Positions 29,441 to 39,592 of a DNA stretch of 64,000 bases are shown one piece after another. The DNA comes from Colwellia psychrerythraea. GTDB lineage: Bacteria > Pseudomonadota > Gammaproteobacteria > Enterobacterales > Alteromonadaceae. The position numbers and the translations under genes were made by a program. The first letter of the stretch is position 1; each line of letters begins with the position of its first letter. The notes under the pieces were generated by a model. The model did no database searches. It had not been told where the DNA came from and was given only the letters and a program-made list of their open reading frames with translations. The stretch spans positions 48,516 through 112,515 of the forward strand of contig NZ_JQED01000008.1 of assembly GCF_000764225.1 (NCBI RefSeq), written 5' to 3'.

Positions 29441-30622
29441 ATGGATTTTTATATGTTAAGAAGAATAGTTATAACTTCGATCTTATTTAGTTTAGTTACG
29501 GTTTTATATGTAAATTATAATCGCAATAGCGTTATAACTCAGCAGTACGATGTAAGCATGTTGAGTTCAGACTATAATTCGCAAGATATTAATATTAAAA
29601 GTGGTATTTCAACTAGCGAGCCTTCACAGGGAAAAGCTCAAAATAATTCAACAGAAGATAATCAGAGCTTCGATTTTTTAAACTGTTTACAGCGTATCGA
29701 TTTTGATTTCTTAAAACTCTCATTTGATGAAGAAGAAGATAAGAATAAAACCGAACAGTATCTCCAATCAAGTGAAAGCTATTTTTCTATGGCTGACCCT
29801 CTATACTATGCTCTGTATGCAACACCACCAGAAGGAGAAAATAGGTTAAGTTTACTATTTGAATACTTTGAACAAGATCCCAGTAACCCAATTGTTGCTA
29901 GTGATATTATTTCTTTATGTGCGAATTCTTCAGATAACAGGTGTACTAAAAGTTTAATCAAACAGGCGATAAGCTTCGATCGAGATAATGGAGCTACTTG
30001 GTTGTATGCTGCGAATTTCTACGCAGCTAAAGACGATATTGAGAATTTTATTAATTCTATAGTTGAACTTGAGAAATCACAATTATTTAACGAAAGATAT
30101 GGCGAGAAACTACTTTTATATACAAATGCATTAGAAGGCTCACCGCAAAACAATTTTCAGGCAAACATTATCGCGGCTATAGGAAAACTAGCAACTGCAG
30201 AATCAAATGGTTATTCTTCAATAATTCAATGGTGTATAAGAGACTTACAAGAGTCAATTAAAACTAATGCTTGTTTATCATTAGGTCAACAACTTGAAAG
30301 GCGAAGTATACGCATTGGAAGTAAAGTGATTGGCATAACACTCCAGAGTAAAATCTCTGAATTTCAAGGTAATATCGAAGCTATTAAATTACGACAAAAA
30401 AAAATACAATCACTAACTGACAGTTTACGGGGTAACATAACTGAAAAATCCCATTATATGATGCTCTTAGATGATAGGTTGATGAGATTTTGGCTGAACA
30501 ATCTAGATTTATATGGTGAAATTGAATCGATGAGGTTAGTCGCTAAAGAAACAGAAACCCTTTATAAAGATGAATATTCTGTATGTACTCTACTATATCA
30601 AGCCCTAGGTGACTTCATTTAG
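29441..30622 (+). CDS. Membrane-anchored helical protein, unknown
   Basis: A 393-residue protein with a single N-terminal membrane segment (about residues 6-24). A low-complexity Ser/Asn/Gln linker and a helical body follow. The body includes TPR-like stretches (residues ~190-215, ATWLYAANFYAAKDDIENF) and several Cys. No family recognised. An internal ATG at 29453 is an alternative start. No obvious ribosome site precedes either. Confidence 0.5.
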   Translation: MDFYMLRRIVITSILFSLVTVLYVNYNRNSVITQQYDVSMLSSDYNSQDINIKSGISTSEPSQGKAQNNSTEDNQSFDFLNCLQRIDFDFLKLSFDEEEDKNKTEQYLQSSESYFSMADPLYYALYATPPEGENRLSLLFEYFEQDPSNPIVASDIISLCANSSDNRCTKSLIKQAISFDRDNGATWLYAANFYAAKDDIENFINSIVELEKSQLFNERYGEKLLLYTNALEGSPQNNFQANIIAAIGKLATAESNGYSSIIQWCIRDLQESIKTNACLSLGQQLERRSIRIGSKVIGITLQSKISEFQGNIEAIKLRQKKIQSLTDSLRGNITEKSHYMMLLDDRLMRFWLNNLDLYGEIESMRLVAKETETLYKDEYSVCTLLYQALGDFI

Positions 30623-30713
30623 AGCAAGCTAATTTAAGCGGTTTAATGAAGTTGTAAACGTTGTTTAGTTATTAGTATTAGCGTCTAAATAATTGAATTG
30701 ACAAAATAATATA

Positions 30714-30740
30714 AAAAAGGCGACATCATGTCGCCTTTTT
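30714..30740. terminator. Bidirectional terminator at the 3' end of asnS
   Basis: Perfect 12-bp arms AAAAAGGCGACA and TGTCGCCTTTTT with a 3-nt loop. It serves asnS on the minus strand and possibly the unknown gene on the plus strand. Confidence 0.92.
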
Positions 30741-30766
30741 CGAATTTGTCACATTAACTAGAACAA

Positions 30767-32167
30767 TTAAAACGCAGCGTTGTTAGGCGTTCTCGGGAAT
30801 GGAATCACGTCACGTACGTTTTGCATGCCTGTTGCATACGCCACTAAACGTTCAAAACCTAAACCAAAACCTGAATGAGGCACTGTGCCGTAACGACGTA
30901 AGTCTCTATACCAACCGTAATCAGCAACATCTAAGCCCATTTCTTCTAAACGACTATCTAATACGTCGAGTCTTTCTTCACGTTGACTACCACCTATGAT
31001 TTCGCCGATACCTGGCGCTAAAATATCCATAGCAGCAACCGTTTTACCGTCATCATTTAAACGCATGTAGAATGATTTAATGTCTTTCGGGTAGTTTTGC
31101 AAAACAACCGGACCGTTAAAGTGCTCTTCAGCTAAGTAACGTTCGTGTTCAGAGTTTAAATCTACGCCCCAAGATACTGGGTTTTCGAATTTCTTCGAGC
31201 AGTTCTCTAAGATAGTGATAGCGTCCGTGTAATCAAGGCGAACAAAATCGGTATTAATAACAGAGTCTAAACGCTCAAGAACAGTCTTATCGACACGCTG
31301 CTGGAAGAAAGCCATATCATCAGCACGTTCTTCAAGTACCGCTTTAAACACATACTTTAGCATTTCTTCAGCTAAATCAGCTGCATCAGATAAGTCGGCG
31401 AAGGCTATTTCAGGTTCAACCATCCAAAACTCAGCTAAGTGACGGGTAGTATTAGAGTTTTCTGCTCTAAACGTAGGGCCAAAAGTATATACTTTTGATA
31501 ACGCGTTACAATAAGTCTCTACGTTTAATTGGCCAGATACCGTAAGAAACGTTTCTTTGCCAAAAAAGTCTTTGTTGTAATCAACTTTGCCTTCATCGTT
31601 ACGTGGTAAGTTTTCCATGTCCAATGTACTAACACGGAACATCTCACCAGCACCTTCACAATCACTCCCAGTGATCAGTGGAGTACTTATCCAGAAATAA
31701 CCTTTACTGTGCAAAAATCTATGAACCGCTTGTGCTAAACAGTTACGCACACGTGTAACGGCGCCACCAATATTAGTACGTGCACGTAAATGAGCTTGTT
31801 CACGTAGAAATTCAATACTATGACGTTTAGCAGCCATAGGGTAAGTATCAGGGTCTTCAACAAAACCTAAGACTTCTACCGCAGTTGCTTGAATTTCAAA
31901 TGCTTGGCCTTTACCAGGAGATTCAACCAAAATACCGGTTACTTTGACAGAACAGCCAGTCGTTAATTTAAGAATATCGCTTTCATAATTGTCGAGTTCA
32001 TTAGGTACAATGGCTTGAATAGCATCAAAACATGAACCGTCATGTAATGCTAAAAATGAAATACCAGCTTTTGAGTCACGGCGTGTTCTTATCCAACCGT
32101 GGACGGTAATGCTCTCATTAACAGGGAATTTTCCTGCTAATACATCAGTAATTGCTATAACTGACAT
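30767..32167 (-). CDS. asnS: Asparaginyl-tRNA synthetase
   Basis: A 466-residue class II aminoacyl-tRNA synthetase. The N-terminal OB-fold anticodon-binding domain starts [24 protein letters not shown]. Class II motif 2 lies at [22 protein letters not shown]. Motif 3 lies at [15 protein letters not shown] near the C-terminus. It charges tRNA-Asn. It is preceded by a 238-bp intergenic region and ends at a strong terminator. Confidence 0.97.
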   Translation of the reverse strand: MSVIAITDVLAGKFPVNESITVHGWIRTRRDSKAGISFLALHDGSCFDAIQAIVPNELDNYESDILKLTTGCSVKVTGILVESPGKGQAFEIQATAVEVLGFVEDPDTYPMAAKRHSIEFLREQAHLRARTNIGGAVTRVRNCLAQAVHRFLHSKGYFWISTPLITGSDCEGAGEMFRVSTLDMENLPRNDEGKVDYNKDFFGKETFLTVSGQLNVETYCNALSKVYTFGPTFRAENSNTTRHLAEFWMVEPEIAFADLSDAADLAEEMLKYVFKAVLEERADDMAFFQQRVDKTVLERLDSVINTDFVRLDYTDAITILENCSKKFENPVSWGVDLNSEHERYLAEEHFNGPVVLQNYPKDIKSFYMRLNDDGKTVAAMDILAPGIGEIIGGSQREERLDVLDSRLEEMGLDVADYGWYRDLRRYGTVPHSGFGLGFERLVAYATGMQNVRDVIPFPRTPNNAAF

Positions 32168-32405
32168 TTAATGACCTCTTATTCTTATGTAAATGATTGA
32201 AATTGCGTTATGCCAGTAGTTTACGTGCTACCTATCCACGTTAGGTGAAGGATAAAGTTAAACTAAATGGCATTATGCTGAAAATGGGGTGATATGTTAC
32301 CGTGACAAGGCTGAAATGCAATGCTTAATTGCATCGAACAATAACAAATAGCTATAGGGTTAATTAATTATCCCTTTGCTATAGTAGTATAAAGCGCATA
32401 AACGG

Positions 32406-32810
32406 ATGAAAGCTGGGGCAATGAAAAAAAATAGTGATGATCACACTAATATAAAGCAAAAAGCTGACAGACGAGTAGCGACAGACTTTTGGAGTTACAC
32501 GCAAGTTGTTTTAGTTCTGCTAAGTTGGTTGCTTTTCATAATCGCTTTGGTGATGTCTTATTACGCTGCACCAGATAAAGATTATGGCGTGCTACGCTAT
32601 TATGACATTGAGATTCGTCAATTTTGGTTAACACCATTAACCGGTTATCTTTATATTTTATTATGGCTCAGTGCATTGGGCAGTTATTTAGCATTGATGA
32701 CAGATAAATATCGTAGCCGGCGTCGCAGTGACGCTCCCTTAGGAAATTTAATGTTTCTATTGGCTATTAACTTAACGTGGTTAGTATATATCTTAGTTAA
32801 GGCACAGTAA
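32406..32810 (+). CDS. Small membrane protein with three predicted helices
   Basis: A 134-residue protein with a charged N-terminal tail and three hydrophobic segments (about 30-54, 79-100 and 112-132). A basic YRSRRRSD loop separates the last two, consistent with an inner-membrane protein. No family recognised. An ATG at 32421 is an alternative start. It converges with bioA. Confidence 0.6.
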   Translation: MKAGAMKKNSDDHTNIKQKADRRVATDFWSYTQVVLVLLSWLLFIIALVMSYYAAPDKDYGVLRYYDIEIRQFWLTPLTGYLYILLWLSALGSYLALMTDKYRSRRRSDAPLGNLMFLLAINLTWLVYILVKAQ

Positions 32811-32860
32811 TTTCCATAGATATAAATGACTGTACCTTTAACAATTAACTTTTTAACGAG

Positions 32861-34210
32861 TTATTCATTTATTAAATTAAAACACTCGTCTTCGTCTAGA
32901 ACGGTTGCCATTGCATTAACTAATGTCTTTAATTGCTCGGTGTTAATGATAAGTGGTGGAATGATATAGATCAGTGGGCCAAAAGGCCTAATCCAAACCC
33001 CTAATTCAACAAAACGTTTTTGTATCTGTGCTACGTTGACACTTTGTTTGCACTCAATAGCACCAATACTGCCCAAAACACGTGTATCTTTTACTCTAAC
33101 GTGTTTGTTTAGAGGGGTAATATGCTCAACAAGGGTCTCTTCAATAGCGTGTACTTGAGATTGCCAATCATTTGCTAATAATAAATCGATACTGGCATTT
33201 GCAACGGCACAGGCGAGGGCATTTCCCATAAAGGTAGGCCCATGCATGAAACAACCGGCAGCGCCTTCACTAATGGTTTGTGCAATGTGCGAACTACATA
33301 ATGTTGCCGCTAAAGTAATATAACCGCCTGTGAGTGTTTTACCTAGACACATAATATCTGGCGTAATGCCTGACCACTCACACGCGAACAGTTTACCGGT
33401 CCTGCCAAAACCTGTGGCGATTTCATCGGCTATCAGTAACACATCATATTTATCACAAAGTAAACGACACGCTTTTAAATATTCCGGGTGGTAAAAACGC
33501 ATGCCCCCGGTACCCTGTACGATCGGCTCGATGATAAAAGCAGCAATTTCGTTATGGTGTTGTTCAAATAAGGCTGATAGTTCAGTAATGTCATTATTTG
33601 ACCATTTATCTCCAAACTTAATTGAAGGGGCTGGTGCAAAATAATGCTGCATTAATACCTGTTCAAATATTTGATGCATGCCAGTAACAGGATCACATAC
33701 TGACATTGCAGCAAAAGTATCACCATGATAACCGTTCTTAACCGTAAATAATTTTGTTTTAGTTAAGGGGGTTTTCTTTTTTTCAGCCACTGCATGTTGA
33801 TACTGTAGAGCCATTTTCATTGCGACTTCAACACTTACTGAACCGGAATCAGATAAAAAAACTTTATCTAAACCATCAGGGGTTAAGCTAATTAACTTTT
33901 CACATAAGGTAATCGCACTTTTATGGGTTAAACCACCAAACATTACATGCGACATTTTTGCCGATTGCTCTTGTAGGGCCTTGTTTAAAGCTGGATGATT
34001 ATAACCATGCAAAACAGACCACCATGATGACATACCATCAATAAGTTCTTCACCACTGGCTAAATTAATCGTTACGCCATTTGCACTATCAACTAAATAG
34101 CTTGGCAAAGGCTCAGACATTGAAGTATATGGATGCCAAACGTTCTCTTTATCAAAAAGAAGTAGCGAATTTTGTTCGGAAGGCGTTAAATCTGTATGTT
34201 TATTGTGCAT
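32861..34210 (-). CDS. bioA: Adenosylmethionine-8-amino-7-oxononanoate aminotransferase BioA
   Basis: A 449-residue PLP-dependent class III aminotransferase. It converts 7-keto-8-aminopelargonate to 7,8-diaminopelargonate with SAM as amino donor. The N-terminal WHPYTSM motif is typical of BioA. The PLP-binding lysine is in CLGKTLTGGY. It is divergent from bioB. Its start codon directly abuts a BirA-box-like operator, leaving no conventional ribosome site (see findings). Confidence 0.96.
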   Translation of the reverse strand: MHNKHTDLTPSEQNSLLLFDKENVWHPYTSMSEPLPSYLVDSANGVTINLASGEELIDGMSSWWSVLHGYNHPALNKALQEQSAKMSHVMFGGLTHKSAITLCEKLISLTPDGLDKVFLSDSGSVSVEVAMKMALQYQHAVAEKKKTPLTKTKLFTVKNGYHGDTFAAMSVCDPVTGMHQIFEQVLMQHYFAPAPSIKFGDKWSNNDITELSALFEQHHNEIAAFIIEPIVQGTGGMRFYHPEYLKACRLLCDKYDVLLIADEIATGFGRTGKLFACEWSGITPDIMCLGKTLTGGYITLAATLCSSHIAQTISEGAAGCFMHGPTFMGNALACAVANASIDLLLANDWQSQVHAIEETLVEHITPLNKHVRVKDTRVLGSIGAIECKQSVNVAQIQKRFVELGVWIRPFGPLIYIIPPLIINTEQLKTLVNAMATVLDEDECFNLINE

Positions 34211-34243
34211 TTGTTAACCAAAGAAGTTATTAATCGTTGACAT
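34211..34243. promoter_or_regulatory. BirA-box-like biotin operator between bioA and bioB
   Basis: Left half TTGTTAACC, a 15-bp spacer, and right half CGTTGACAT, whose complement ATGTCAACG keeps 7 of 9 consensus-type positions. The published BirA operator in enterobacteria is TTGTAAACC-N14/15-GGTTTACAA. A perfect -35 hexamer TTGACA for the bioB direction lies at 34237-34242 inside the right half. Repression by biotinyl-AMP-bound BirA is inferred. Confidence 0.75.
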
Positions 34244-34246
34244 CAT

Positions 34247-34268
34247 GAGTAGTCTGGCTAGACTACTC
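34247..34268 (+). promoter_or_regulatory. Perfect 9-bp hairpin in the bioB 5' region
   Basis: GAGTAGTCT and AGACTACTC flank a GGCT loop, ending 15 bp before ATG 34283. It overlaps the predicted -10 region (TAGACT at 34259-34264). It may be a second protein-binding dyad or a 5' stem in bioB mRNA. Confidence 0.5.
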
Positions 34269-34282
34269 GTTAAGTTAATTAG

Positions 34283-35401
34283 ATGCAATTGAGTTCTATG
34301 TCAGATTTAAATATATCAGAAGCAGTACAATCACCAGAGTTATCTTCACAATCAAAGTCGTTAAACTCTACCGTTCGCCACAATTGGAATTTAAAAGAAG
34401 TAGAAGCATTATTTGCTATGCCTTTTAATGATCTAATGTTTAAAGCACAAACGGTTCATAGAGAAAACTTTAATGCTAATGAAGTACAAGTTAGTACTTT
34501 GTTATCTATTAAAACGGGTGCTTGTCCAGAGGACTGTAAATACTGCTCTCAAAGTGCACGCAATAAAACTGACTTAGAAAAAGAAAGCTTATTAGCTGTT
34601 GAAAAAGTATTAGAAGCAGCACAACGCGCCAAAGAAATGGGCTCTACCCGTTTTTGTATGGGCGCAGCATGGCGTAACCCGAAAGAACGCGATATGCCCT
34701 ATGTACTTGATATGGTTAAAAGTGTTAAAGCACTTGGTATGGAAACATGCATGACCTTAGGTATGTTATCGGGTGATCAAGCTGATCAGTTAAATGACGC
34801 TGGCTTAGATTATTATAACCATAACTTAGATACCTCTCCTGAGCATTACAATCAAATTATTACTACGCGTACATACCAAGATAGGCTTGATACCTTAAGT
34901 AATGTTCGTGGTGCCGGCATGAAAGTATGTAGTGGTGGTATTGTTGGTTTAGGTGAAAAATCTGTAGATCGCTCATCTTTATTAATTCAACTTGCTAATT
35001 TAAGTCCGCAGCCTGAAAGTGTGCCAATTAACATGTTAGTTAAAGTTGAAGGTACCCCATTAGCTGATGTTGATGATTTAGAGAGTTTTGATTTTATCCG
35101 TTGTATTGCTGTTGCGCGTATTATGATGCCAAAAAGTCATGTGCGTTTATCAGCGGGACGTACCGCTATGAATGAGCAAATGCAAGCCATGTGTTTCTTA
35201 GCGGGTGCTAACTCTATTTTTTATGGTTGCAAACTACTTACTGCTGAAAACCCTGAAACGAATCAAGATATTGCATTGTTTGAAAAACTCGGCATAAATA
35301 CCGAAACTGTAGCTGGCGATACTGAGCTATCTGACAAGATTATTAAAACTGCGATTGTTGATCAGCAAAATAGTGATTTATTTTATAATGCTTCAGCATA
35401 A
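34283..35401 (+). CDS. bioB: Biotin synthase BioB
   Basis: A 372-residue radical-SAM enzyme that inserts sulfur into dethiobiotin. The [4Fe-4S] motif CPEDCKYC (CxxxCxxC) is near residue 83. [12 protein letters not shown] and the C-terminal [14 protein letters not shown] are biotin synthase signatures. ATG 34298 is an attractive alternative start: the predicted promoter would place the transcript start only ~12 bases before 34283, and TTGAG lies before 34298. First gene of bioB-F-C. Confidence 0.96.
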   Translation: MQLSSMSDLNISEAVQSPELSSQSKSLNSTVRHNWNLKEVEALFAMPFNDLMFKAQTVHRENFNANEVQVSTLLSIKTGACPEDCKYCSQSARNKTDLEKESLLAVEKVLEAAQRAKEMGSTRFCMGAAWRNPKERDMPYVLDMVKSVKALGMETCMTLGMLSGDQADQLNDAGLDYYNHNLDTSPEHYNQIITTRTYQDRLDTLSNVRGAGMKVCSGGIVGLGEKSVDRSSLLIQLANLSPQPESVPINMLVKVEGTPLADVDDLESFDFIRCIAVARIMMPKSHVRLSAGRTAMNEQMQAMCFLAGANSIFYGCKLLTAENPETNQDIALFEKLGINTETVAGDTELSDKIIKTAIVDQQNSDLFYNASA

Positions 35402-35528
35402 GCGCTTTAAAAGCGATCTGGTTTTGGTGTAAGAAAATTAAATTAGGGTTTAATCACTTTCTTCAACAGAAATGGTGTTTAATCCCTATATCTCTTTGAT
35501 AAGCTTGTCCCTTTAAGTAGAATTCCTT

Positions 35529-36677
35529 ATGAATTTTGATTTTATTCAACATGATGTCATTGAGCAAAAATCTAAGTCTCGATACCGTCAGTTGGTTTGT
35601 AATAGTACGACAAGCCAAGATAATGAAATTGTTATCGACGGAAAGTCATATCTTAATTTTTCTTCTAATGATTATTTAGGATTAAATAATCATATTGAAG
35701 TAAATAGGGCACTACAAGAAGGCGCTGACCAGTTTGGTGTTTGTTCAAGCAGCTCTAGTTTGGTGACTGGTTATCATTATGCTCATCAATCATTAGAAGC
35801 TGATATTTGTCAGTGGTTAAACAAACCTAAATGTTTGTTATTTTCTAGTGGTTTTGCTGCCAACTTGGCACTATTTCAAGCGCTAGGGAAAAGTGAAGAA
35901 AGTCATTTTTATTTAGATAAGCTTAGCCATGCATCCATGATTGACGGTGCCTACCACAGTAAGGCAAAGGTAAAACGTTTCAATCATAATAATATTGAAC
36001 ATTTAACTACCTTGTTAACGAAAGCTAACCAGTCTGCAGATAAACTCATCGCCTCTGAAGGCGTTTTTAGTATGGATGGCTGTCAAGCGAAAGTTGTCGA
36101 GCTTGCACAAACTGCAAAATCACAAGATGCCTGGCTTTATTTAGATGACGCACACAGTATTGGTGTCATTGGCACAGAAGGACAGGGTAGTAATTACTTT
36201 TCAGATATTGATATTACCATGGCGACCATGGGCAAAGCGATTGGAACAAGCGGTGCCTTTTTAACCTGTAGTGATGATTTACATGAGTATATGATCAACT
36301 TTTCTCGGCATTATATTTACTCTACCGCAATCTCACCGGCTGTTGCTTGGGCAACAAGAAAAAGTATAGAACTCATAAGAAAAGAACAATGGCGTCGAGA
36401 AAAAATCAGTGAATTGAGCGCATTGTTTGGCAAGTTGTTAGCACCAGAAATTGAGTTAATTTCAACAGAATCTTCAATTCATGCCATAATAATTGGCGAT
36501 GAGAAAAAAGCACTTAACGTAAGTGAAACTCTCAAAAAACAGGGGATTTGGCTAACCGCAATAAGGCCACCGACGGTTGCTGTTAACAGCTCTAGGTTAC
36601 GTGTTACTATTTGCGCTAATCATAACAGTAAAGATATCAGGTATTTAGCAGGATGCATTAATAAGGCAATAGCTTAA
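35529..36677 (+). CDS. bioF: 8-amino-7-oxononanoate synthase BioF
   Basis: A 382-residue PLP-dependent alpha-oxoamine synthase condensing pimeloyl thioester with alanine. The FSSNDYLGL motif is near the N-terminus, DDAHSIG holds the PLP-contacting Asp/His, and the PLP lysine is in TMGKAIGTSG. Its stop codon overlaps the bioC start (TAATG), so the two are translationally coupled. Confidence 0.95.
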   Translation: MNFDFIQHDVIEQKSKSRYRQLVCNSTTSQDNEIVIDGKSYLNFSSNDYLGLNNHIEVNRALQEGADQFGVCSSSSSLVTGYHYAHQSLEADICQWLNKPKCLLFSSGFAANLALFQALGKSEESHFYLDKLSHASMIDGAYHSKAKVKRFNHNNIEHLTTLLTKANQSADKLIASEGVFSMDGCQAKVVELAQTAKSQDAWLYLDDAHSIGVIGTEGQGSNYFSDIDITMATMGKAIGTSGAFLTCSDDLHEYMINFSRHYIYSTAISPAVAWATRKSIELIRKEQWRREKISELSALFGKLLAPEIELISTESSIHAIIIGDEKKALNVSETLKKQGIWLTAIRPPTVAVNSSRLRVTICANHNSKDIRYLAGCINKAIA

Positions 36678-37474
36678 TGGTTCAAACAGAACATAAAAAC
36701 ACAAACAGAGTAAACATTGGTAAAAGTTTCGGGTCTGCCAGTAAATCTTATGATGTGTCAGCAAGATTACAACGTTTTTCAGGAAAGCATTTAATGCCCT
36801 GGTTACCCAATCGTAATGACCTTACGGTGTTAGATTTGGGCTCTGGCACTGGTTTTTTTACTGACTTATTAGCGGGCACATACAAGCATGTTATTGGGTT
36901 AGATATTTCCAATGAAATGCTGAATTTCGCTAAAGAACACCGTGATAAAAAAATTGTATGGTTAGAAGCTGATGCACATAAATTACCACTGACAGATAAC
37001 AGCATAGATTTCATTTATTCCAACTTGGTCATTCAATGGTTTGATCCACTAGATGAAGCTATTGCTGAAATGTTAAGAGTATTAAAGCCAGGTGGATTAC
37101 TTATTTTCACTACACTAGTTGACGGAACATTGCATGAGTTAAAGTCATCTTGGAAACAAGTTGATGATGATCAGCATGTTATCGATTTTAAAACGGTTAA
37201 CGAGCTAAATACCTTATTCAATAATGAAAATGGTAAACTGGTAGAACAAAAGTGCCAAGATATTGTATTGGAATACCAAAATGTGATTCATTTAGCACGT
37301 GAATTAAAAGGTTTAGGTGCTAATCATCTAGCTGAAAAACAAAATAGAGGCCTATCAGGGAAAGATAAGTGGTTTAAAATGACAGAACACTATCAAGATT
37401 TTCTAGAGCCTAGTGGAATATATCCAGCTACTTATCGTTTGTTTTCAGGCTTAGTGGTTAAATTAAACCACTAA
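36677..37474 (+). CDS. bioC: Malonyl-ACP O-methyltransferase BioC
   Basis: A 265-residue SAM-dependent methyltransferase. Motif I, VLDLGSGTGFFTDLL, lies at about residue 50, followed by GLDISNEML and the late SNLVIQWFD motif typical of BioC. It methylates malonyl-ACP to start pimelate synthesis. It overlaps bioF by one base and ends ahead of a terminator, so bioBFC can form one transcript. Confidence 0.95.
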   Translation: MVQTEHKNTNRVNIGKSFGSASKSYDVSARLQRFSGKHLMPWLPNRNDLTVLDLGSGTGFFTDLLAGTYKHVIGLDISNEMLNFAKEHRDKKIVWLEADAHKLPLTDNSIDFIYSNLVIQWFDPLDEAIAEMLRVLKPGGLLIFTTLVDGTLHELKSSWKQVDDDQHVIDFKTVNELNTLFNNENGKLVEQKCQDIVLEYQNVIHLARELKGLGANHLAEKQNRGLSGKDKWFKMTEHYQDFLEPSGIYPATYRLFSGLVVKLNH

Positions 37475-37506
37475 CGCTAGGTATTTATCATTTACTTCAA
37501 TACATC

Positions 37507-37541
37507 AGCCTTAGCATTTCTAAGAAGTACTAAGGCTTTTT
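37507..37541 (+). terminator. Terminator between bioC and bioD
   Basis: Arms AGCCTTAG (37507-37514) and CTAAGGCT (37530-37537) with a T run. Its presence suggests bioD is only partly cotranscribed or has its own promoter. Confidence 0.8.
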
Positions 37542-37627
37542 AATGTTATTTGATCACGATACAAATTTGAATCATAAAATAAAAACACAACAGAGAAACT
37601 CTTTTTAAATTTACTGAAGAAATATAT

Positions 37628-38416
37628 ATGAAACAATTCTTTATCACGGCAACAGACACCGATGCGGGTAAAACATTTGTCAGCTGCGCTTTAATCCATG
37701 CGTTAACTCAACACAACAAAGTGGCCAATGATGAAGTGTTGAAAGTTGCGGCCTATAAACCTATTTCTGCCGGTTGTGAATTAATTAACGGTCAACTAAT
37801 TAATGAAGATGCAAAATTACTCAGTGACTTTGCTAATTGTGATCAAACTATTGCCCAAATAAATCCCATCGCCTTTAAAGAGCCTATCGCACCACACATT
37901 GCTGCAAAAAAACAAAACAAAAAGATTACCATTTCAGATATAAACTCTTACTATCAGCAAGTTAAATCGTTTAATGCTGATGTTACTTTAGTTGAAGGGG
38001 CTGGGGGGTGGCGTTTACCATTAGGTCCGGTGTCAACTTGCTCTGATAATAATTCAATTAGCAATGGCAAGACGAATAAACCGACTTACCAATTTCTCTC
38101 TGACTTTGTCAAAGAGGCCAATTTAGAAGTCATTCTAATTGTCAATATGAAATTAGGTTGTTTAAATCATGCGTTGTTGACCTATGAAACAATTAAAGCT
38201 GACGGCCTAAAGTGTATTGCGTGGATTGCAAATTGCGCTTCTAATGAGCCGATGAATAACTTATCAGAAAACATTACTGAGCTTGAAAATATTCTTCCCA
38301 TGCCTAAGATTGCACAACTCGATTTTATCAATGATGTTGATGAAGAAGGTAAAACTGTTTCATACTTTGAAAAAGTAAATCGTGCAGCGAACAAGATAAA
38401 TTTATCGATACTGTGA
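37628..38416 (+). CDS. bioD: Dethiobiotin synthetase BioD
   Basis: A 262-residue ATP-dependent carboxylase making dethiobiotin. The P-loop TDTDAGKT is at about residue 9. VEGAGGWRLPL carries the Mg/substrate loop. The protein is longer than the E. coli enzyme (about 225 residues); an insert after the VEGAGG loop (about residues 136-154, Ser/Asn-rich) accounts for part of this. It is separated from bioC by 153 bp and a terminator. Confidence 0.94.
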   Translation: MKQFFITATDTDAGKTFVSCALIHALTQHNKVANDEVLKVAAYKPISAGCELINGQLINEDAKLLSDFANCDQTIAQINPIAFKEPIAPHIAAKKQNKKITISDINSYYQQVKSFNADVTLVEGAGGWRLPLGPVSTCSDNNSISNGKTNKPTYQFLSDFVKEANLEVILIVNMKLGCLNHALLTYETIKADGLKCIAWIANCASNEPMNNLSENITELENILPMPKIAQLDFINDVDEEGKTVSYFEKVNRAANKINLSIL

Positions 38417-38445
38417 TAAATATGGGGCATGCTTTTAGTTTTATA

Positions 38446-38487
38446 TTGCTAAAGCTGATTTGAGTTTACAGAAATCAACTTTAGCAA
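38446..38487 (+). terminator. Long hairpin downstream of bioD
   Basis: Arms TTGCTAAAGCTGATTT (38446-38461) and AAATCAACTTTAGCAA (38472-38487) pair with a single mismatch. No T tract follows, so it could be a weak terminator or a repeat hairpin. Confidence 0.5.
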
Positions 38488-38684
38488 GAATAAATTCAAC
38501 TTCATCACGATGAAACAAAACTTAGCTTAGTGTTAACTCAACAATCATCAAAATAAAGCAATGACGAGCTCAGTTTTAAAAATAAATCCATTCTTAATGC
38601 AATATCCTAATATTGCGCTTCAAATATTTTTCTCCAGTCAAATTTTTTTTAAACTACACGGTTTATGATTTTTAAAGTCAATCG

Positions 38685-39110
38685 CTAATATTTTTCCAAT
38701 TCCGTAATACAAGCACTGGCAATAAATCCGGATCGTGTTTTGTATTCAGAAGATTTACTAACCTTATCGTCAATTTGTGCAATCAATAACTCGGGTAGAG
38801 TTACGTTTATTTTATGGCTCTTACCAAGGTAGGGGGTAATATCAATACTGACTATCGCCCAAAAAGCTTGAGAAAATGTATGTGGATTTTCCAGTATATA
38901 GTTTTGTCGATGGCTTTCTAACCCTCTTGCATTAGGCACTTTCTCACCGTATTCCGCTAATATCGAGAGGTGAGATTTAATCGATTTTGTTATTTCTTCC
39001 ATACCTAAATCTATAGTTCTTTCTGTAATTGCACACCCAGGAAGGTCGGGTACTGATACCTGATAAGCATCCTTTTTATCATCATAAATAAACACAACTG
39101 CATATTTCAT
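38685..39110 (-). CDS. Orphan HicB-type antitoxin-like protein
   Basis: A 141-residue protein. The N-terminal ~75 residues fit the HicB partial RNase-H fold (VSVPDLPGCAITERTIDLGMEEITKSIKSHL). The C-terminal ~40 residues resemble a ribbon-helix-helix (INVTLPELLIAQIDDKV). No HicA-like toxin gene is visible on either side, so it may be a solitary regulator. The gene is flanked by long noncoding stretches. Confidence 0.72.
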   Translation of the reverse strand: MKYAVVFIYDDKKDAYQVSVPDLPGCAITERTIDLGMEEITKSIKSHLSILAEYGEKVPNARGLESHRQNYILENPHTFSQAFWAIVSIDITPYLGKSHKINVTLPELLIAQIDDKVSKSSEYKTRSGFIASACITELEKY

Positions 39111-39592
39111 TTTTAACTCCTAACACGACTAAAACGTCCTAAAAATCATTGTAACTCCAATACCCCTATAAAGCCAGAGTTATACAACCCCAGCAACTCT
39201 CTGAGATGTTATCGATATAACCCTGGTAACCCTTTACTTGTTGTATTGATAGCTCTGATAACCCCGTAATTGATTTGTAGGTGACTGTTTACTATGTGTA
39301 GGAGCTTTTGTTAATGGTAAGTAAATTTATAATTAAATAAATTCTAGTTATTTTTGCTACTAAAATTTTGCTTATAAAGTAGTTGTAGCAAAAAATTTAA
39401 TTTAGAGAGATAAGGGTTATCTTTTAATCTGGATCATGCAGAATTTGATCTCTATAATGAAATATATACAAGATAAATTTGTAAGAAATATGACCTAATA
39501 TTTACAACTAAACAGTTGCCTTTTCTCTAGACTTTAATGACAAATTAGGCAGTAGATTTAGCAATTGCTTTATTGATCGAACAAGGAAAGAT
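39111..39592. other. Long noncoding region between the HicB-like and FtsZ-like genes
   Basis: About 480 bp. The left third is rich in repeated AACCCC/TAACCC-like words without a clean tandem period. A TATAAT at 39453-39458 with a poor -35 is a possible promoter for the FtsZ-like gene. AAGGAAAG precedes its ATG. Confidence 0.4.

Noticed and set aside
39111..39592. HicA toxin gene or attC-like repeats next to the HicB-like gene
   Set aside because: No frame resembling the ~60-residue HicA was found, and the AACCCC-rich words do not form a consistent paired repeat.
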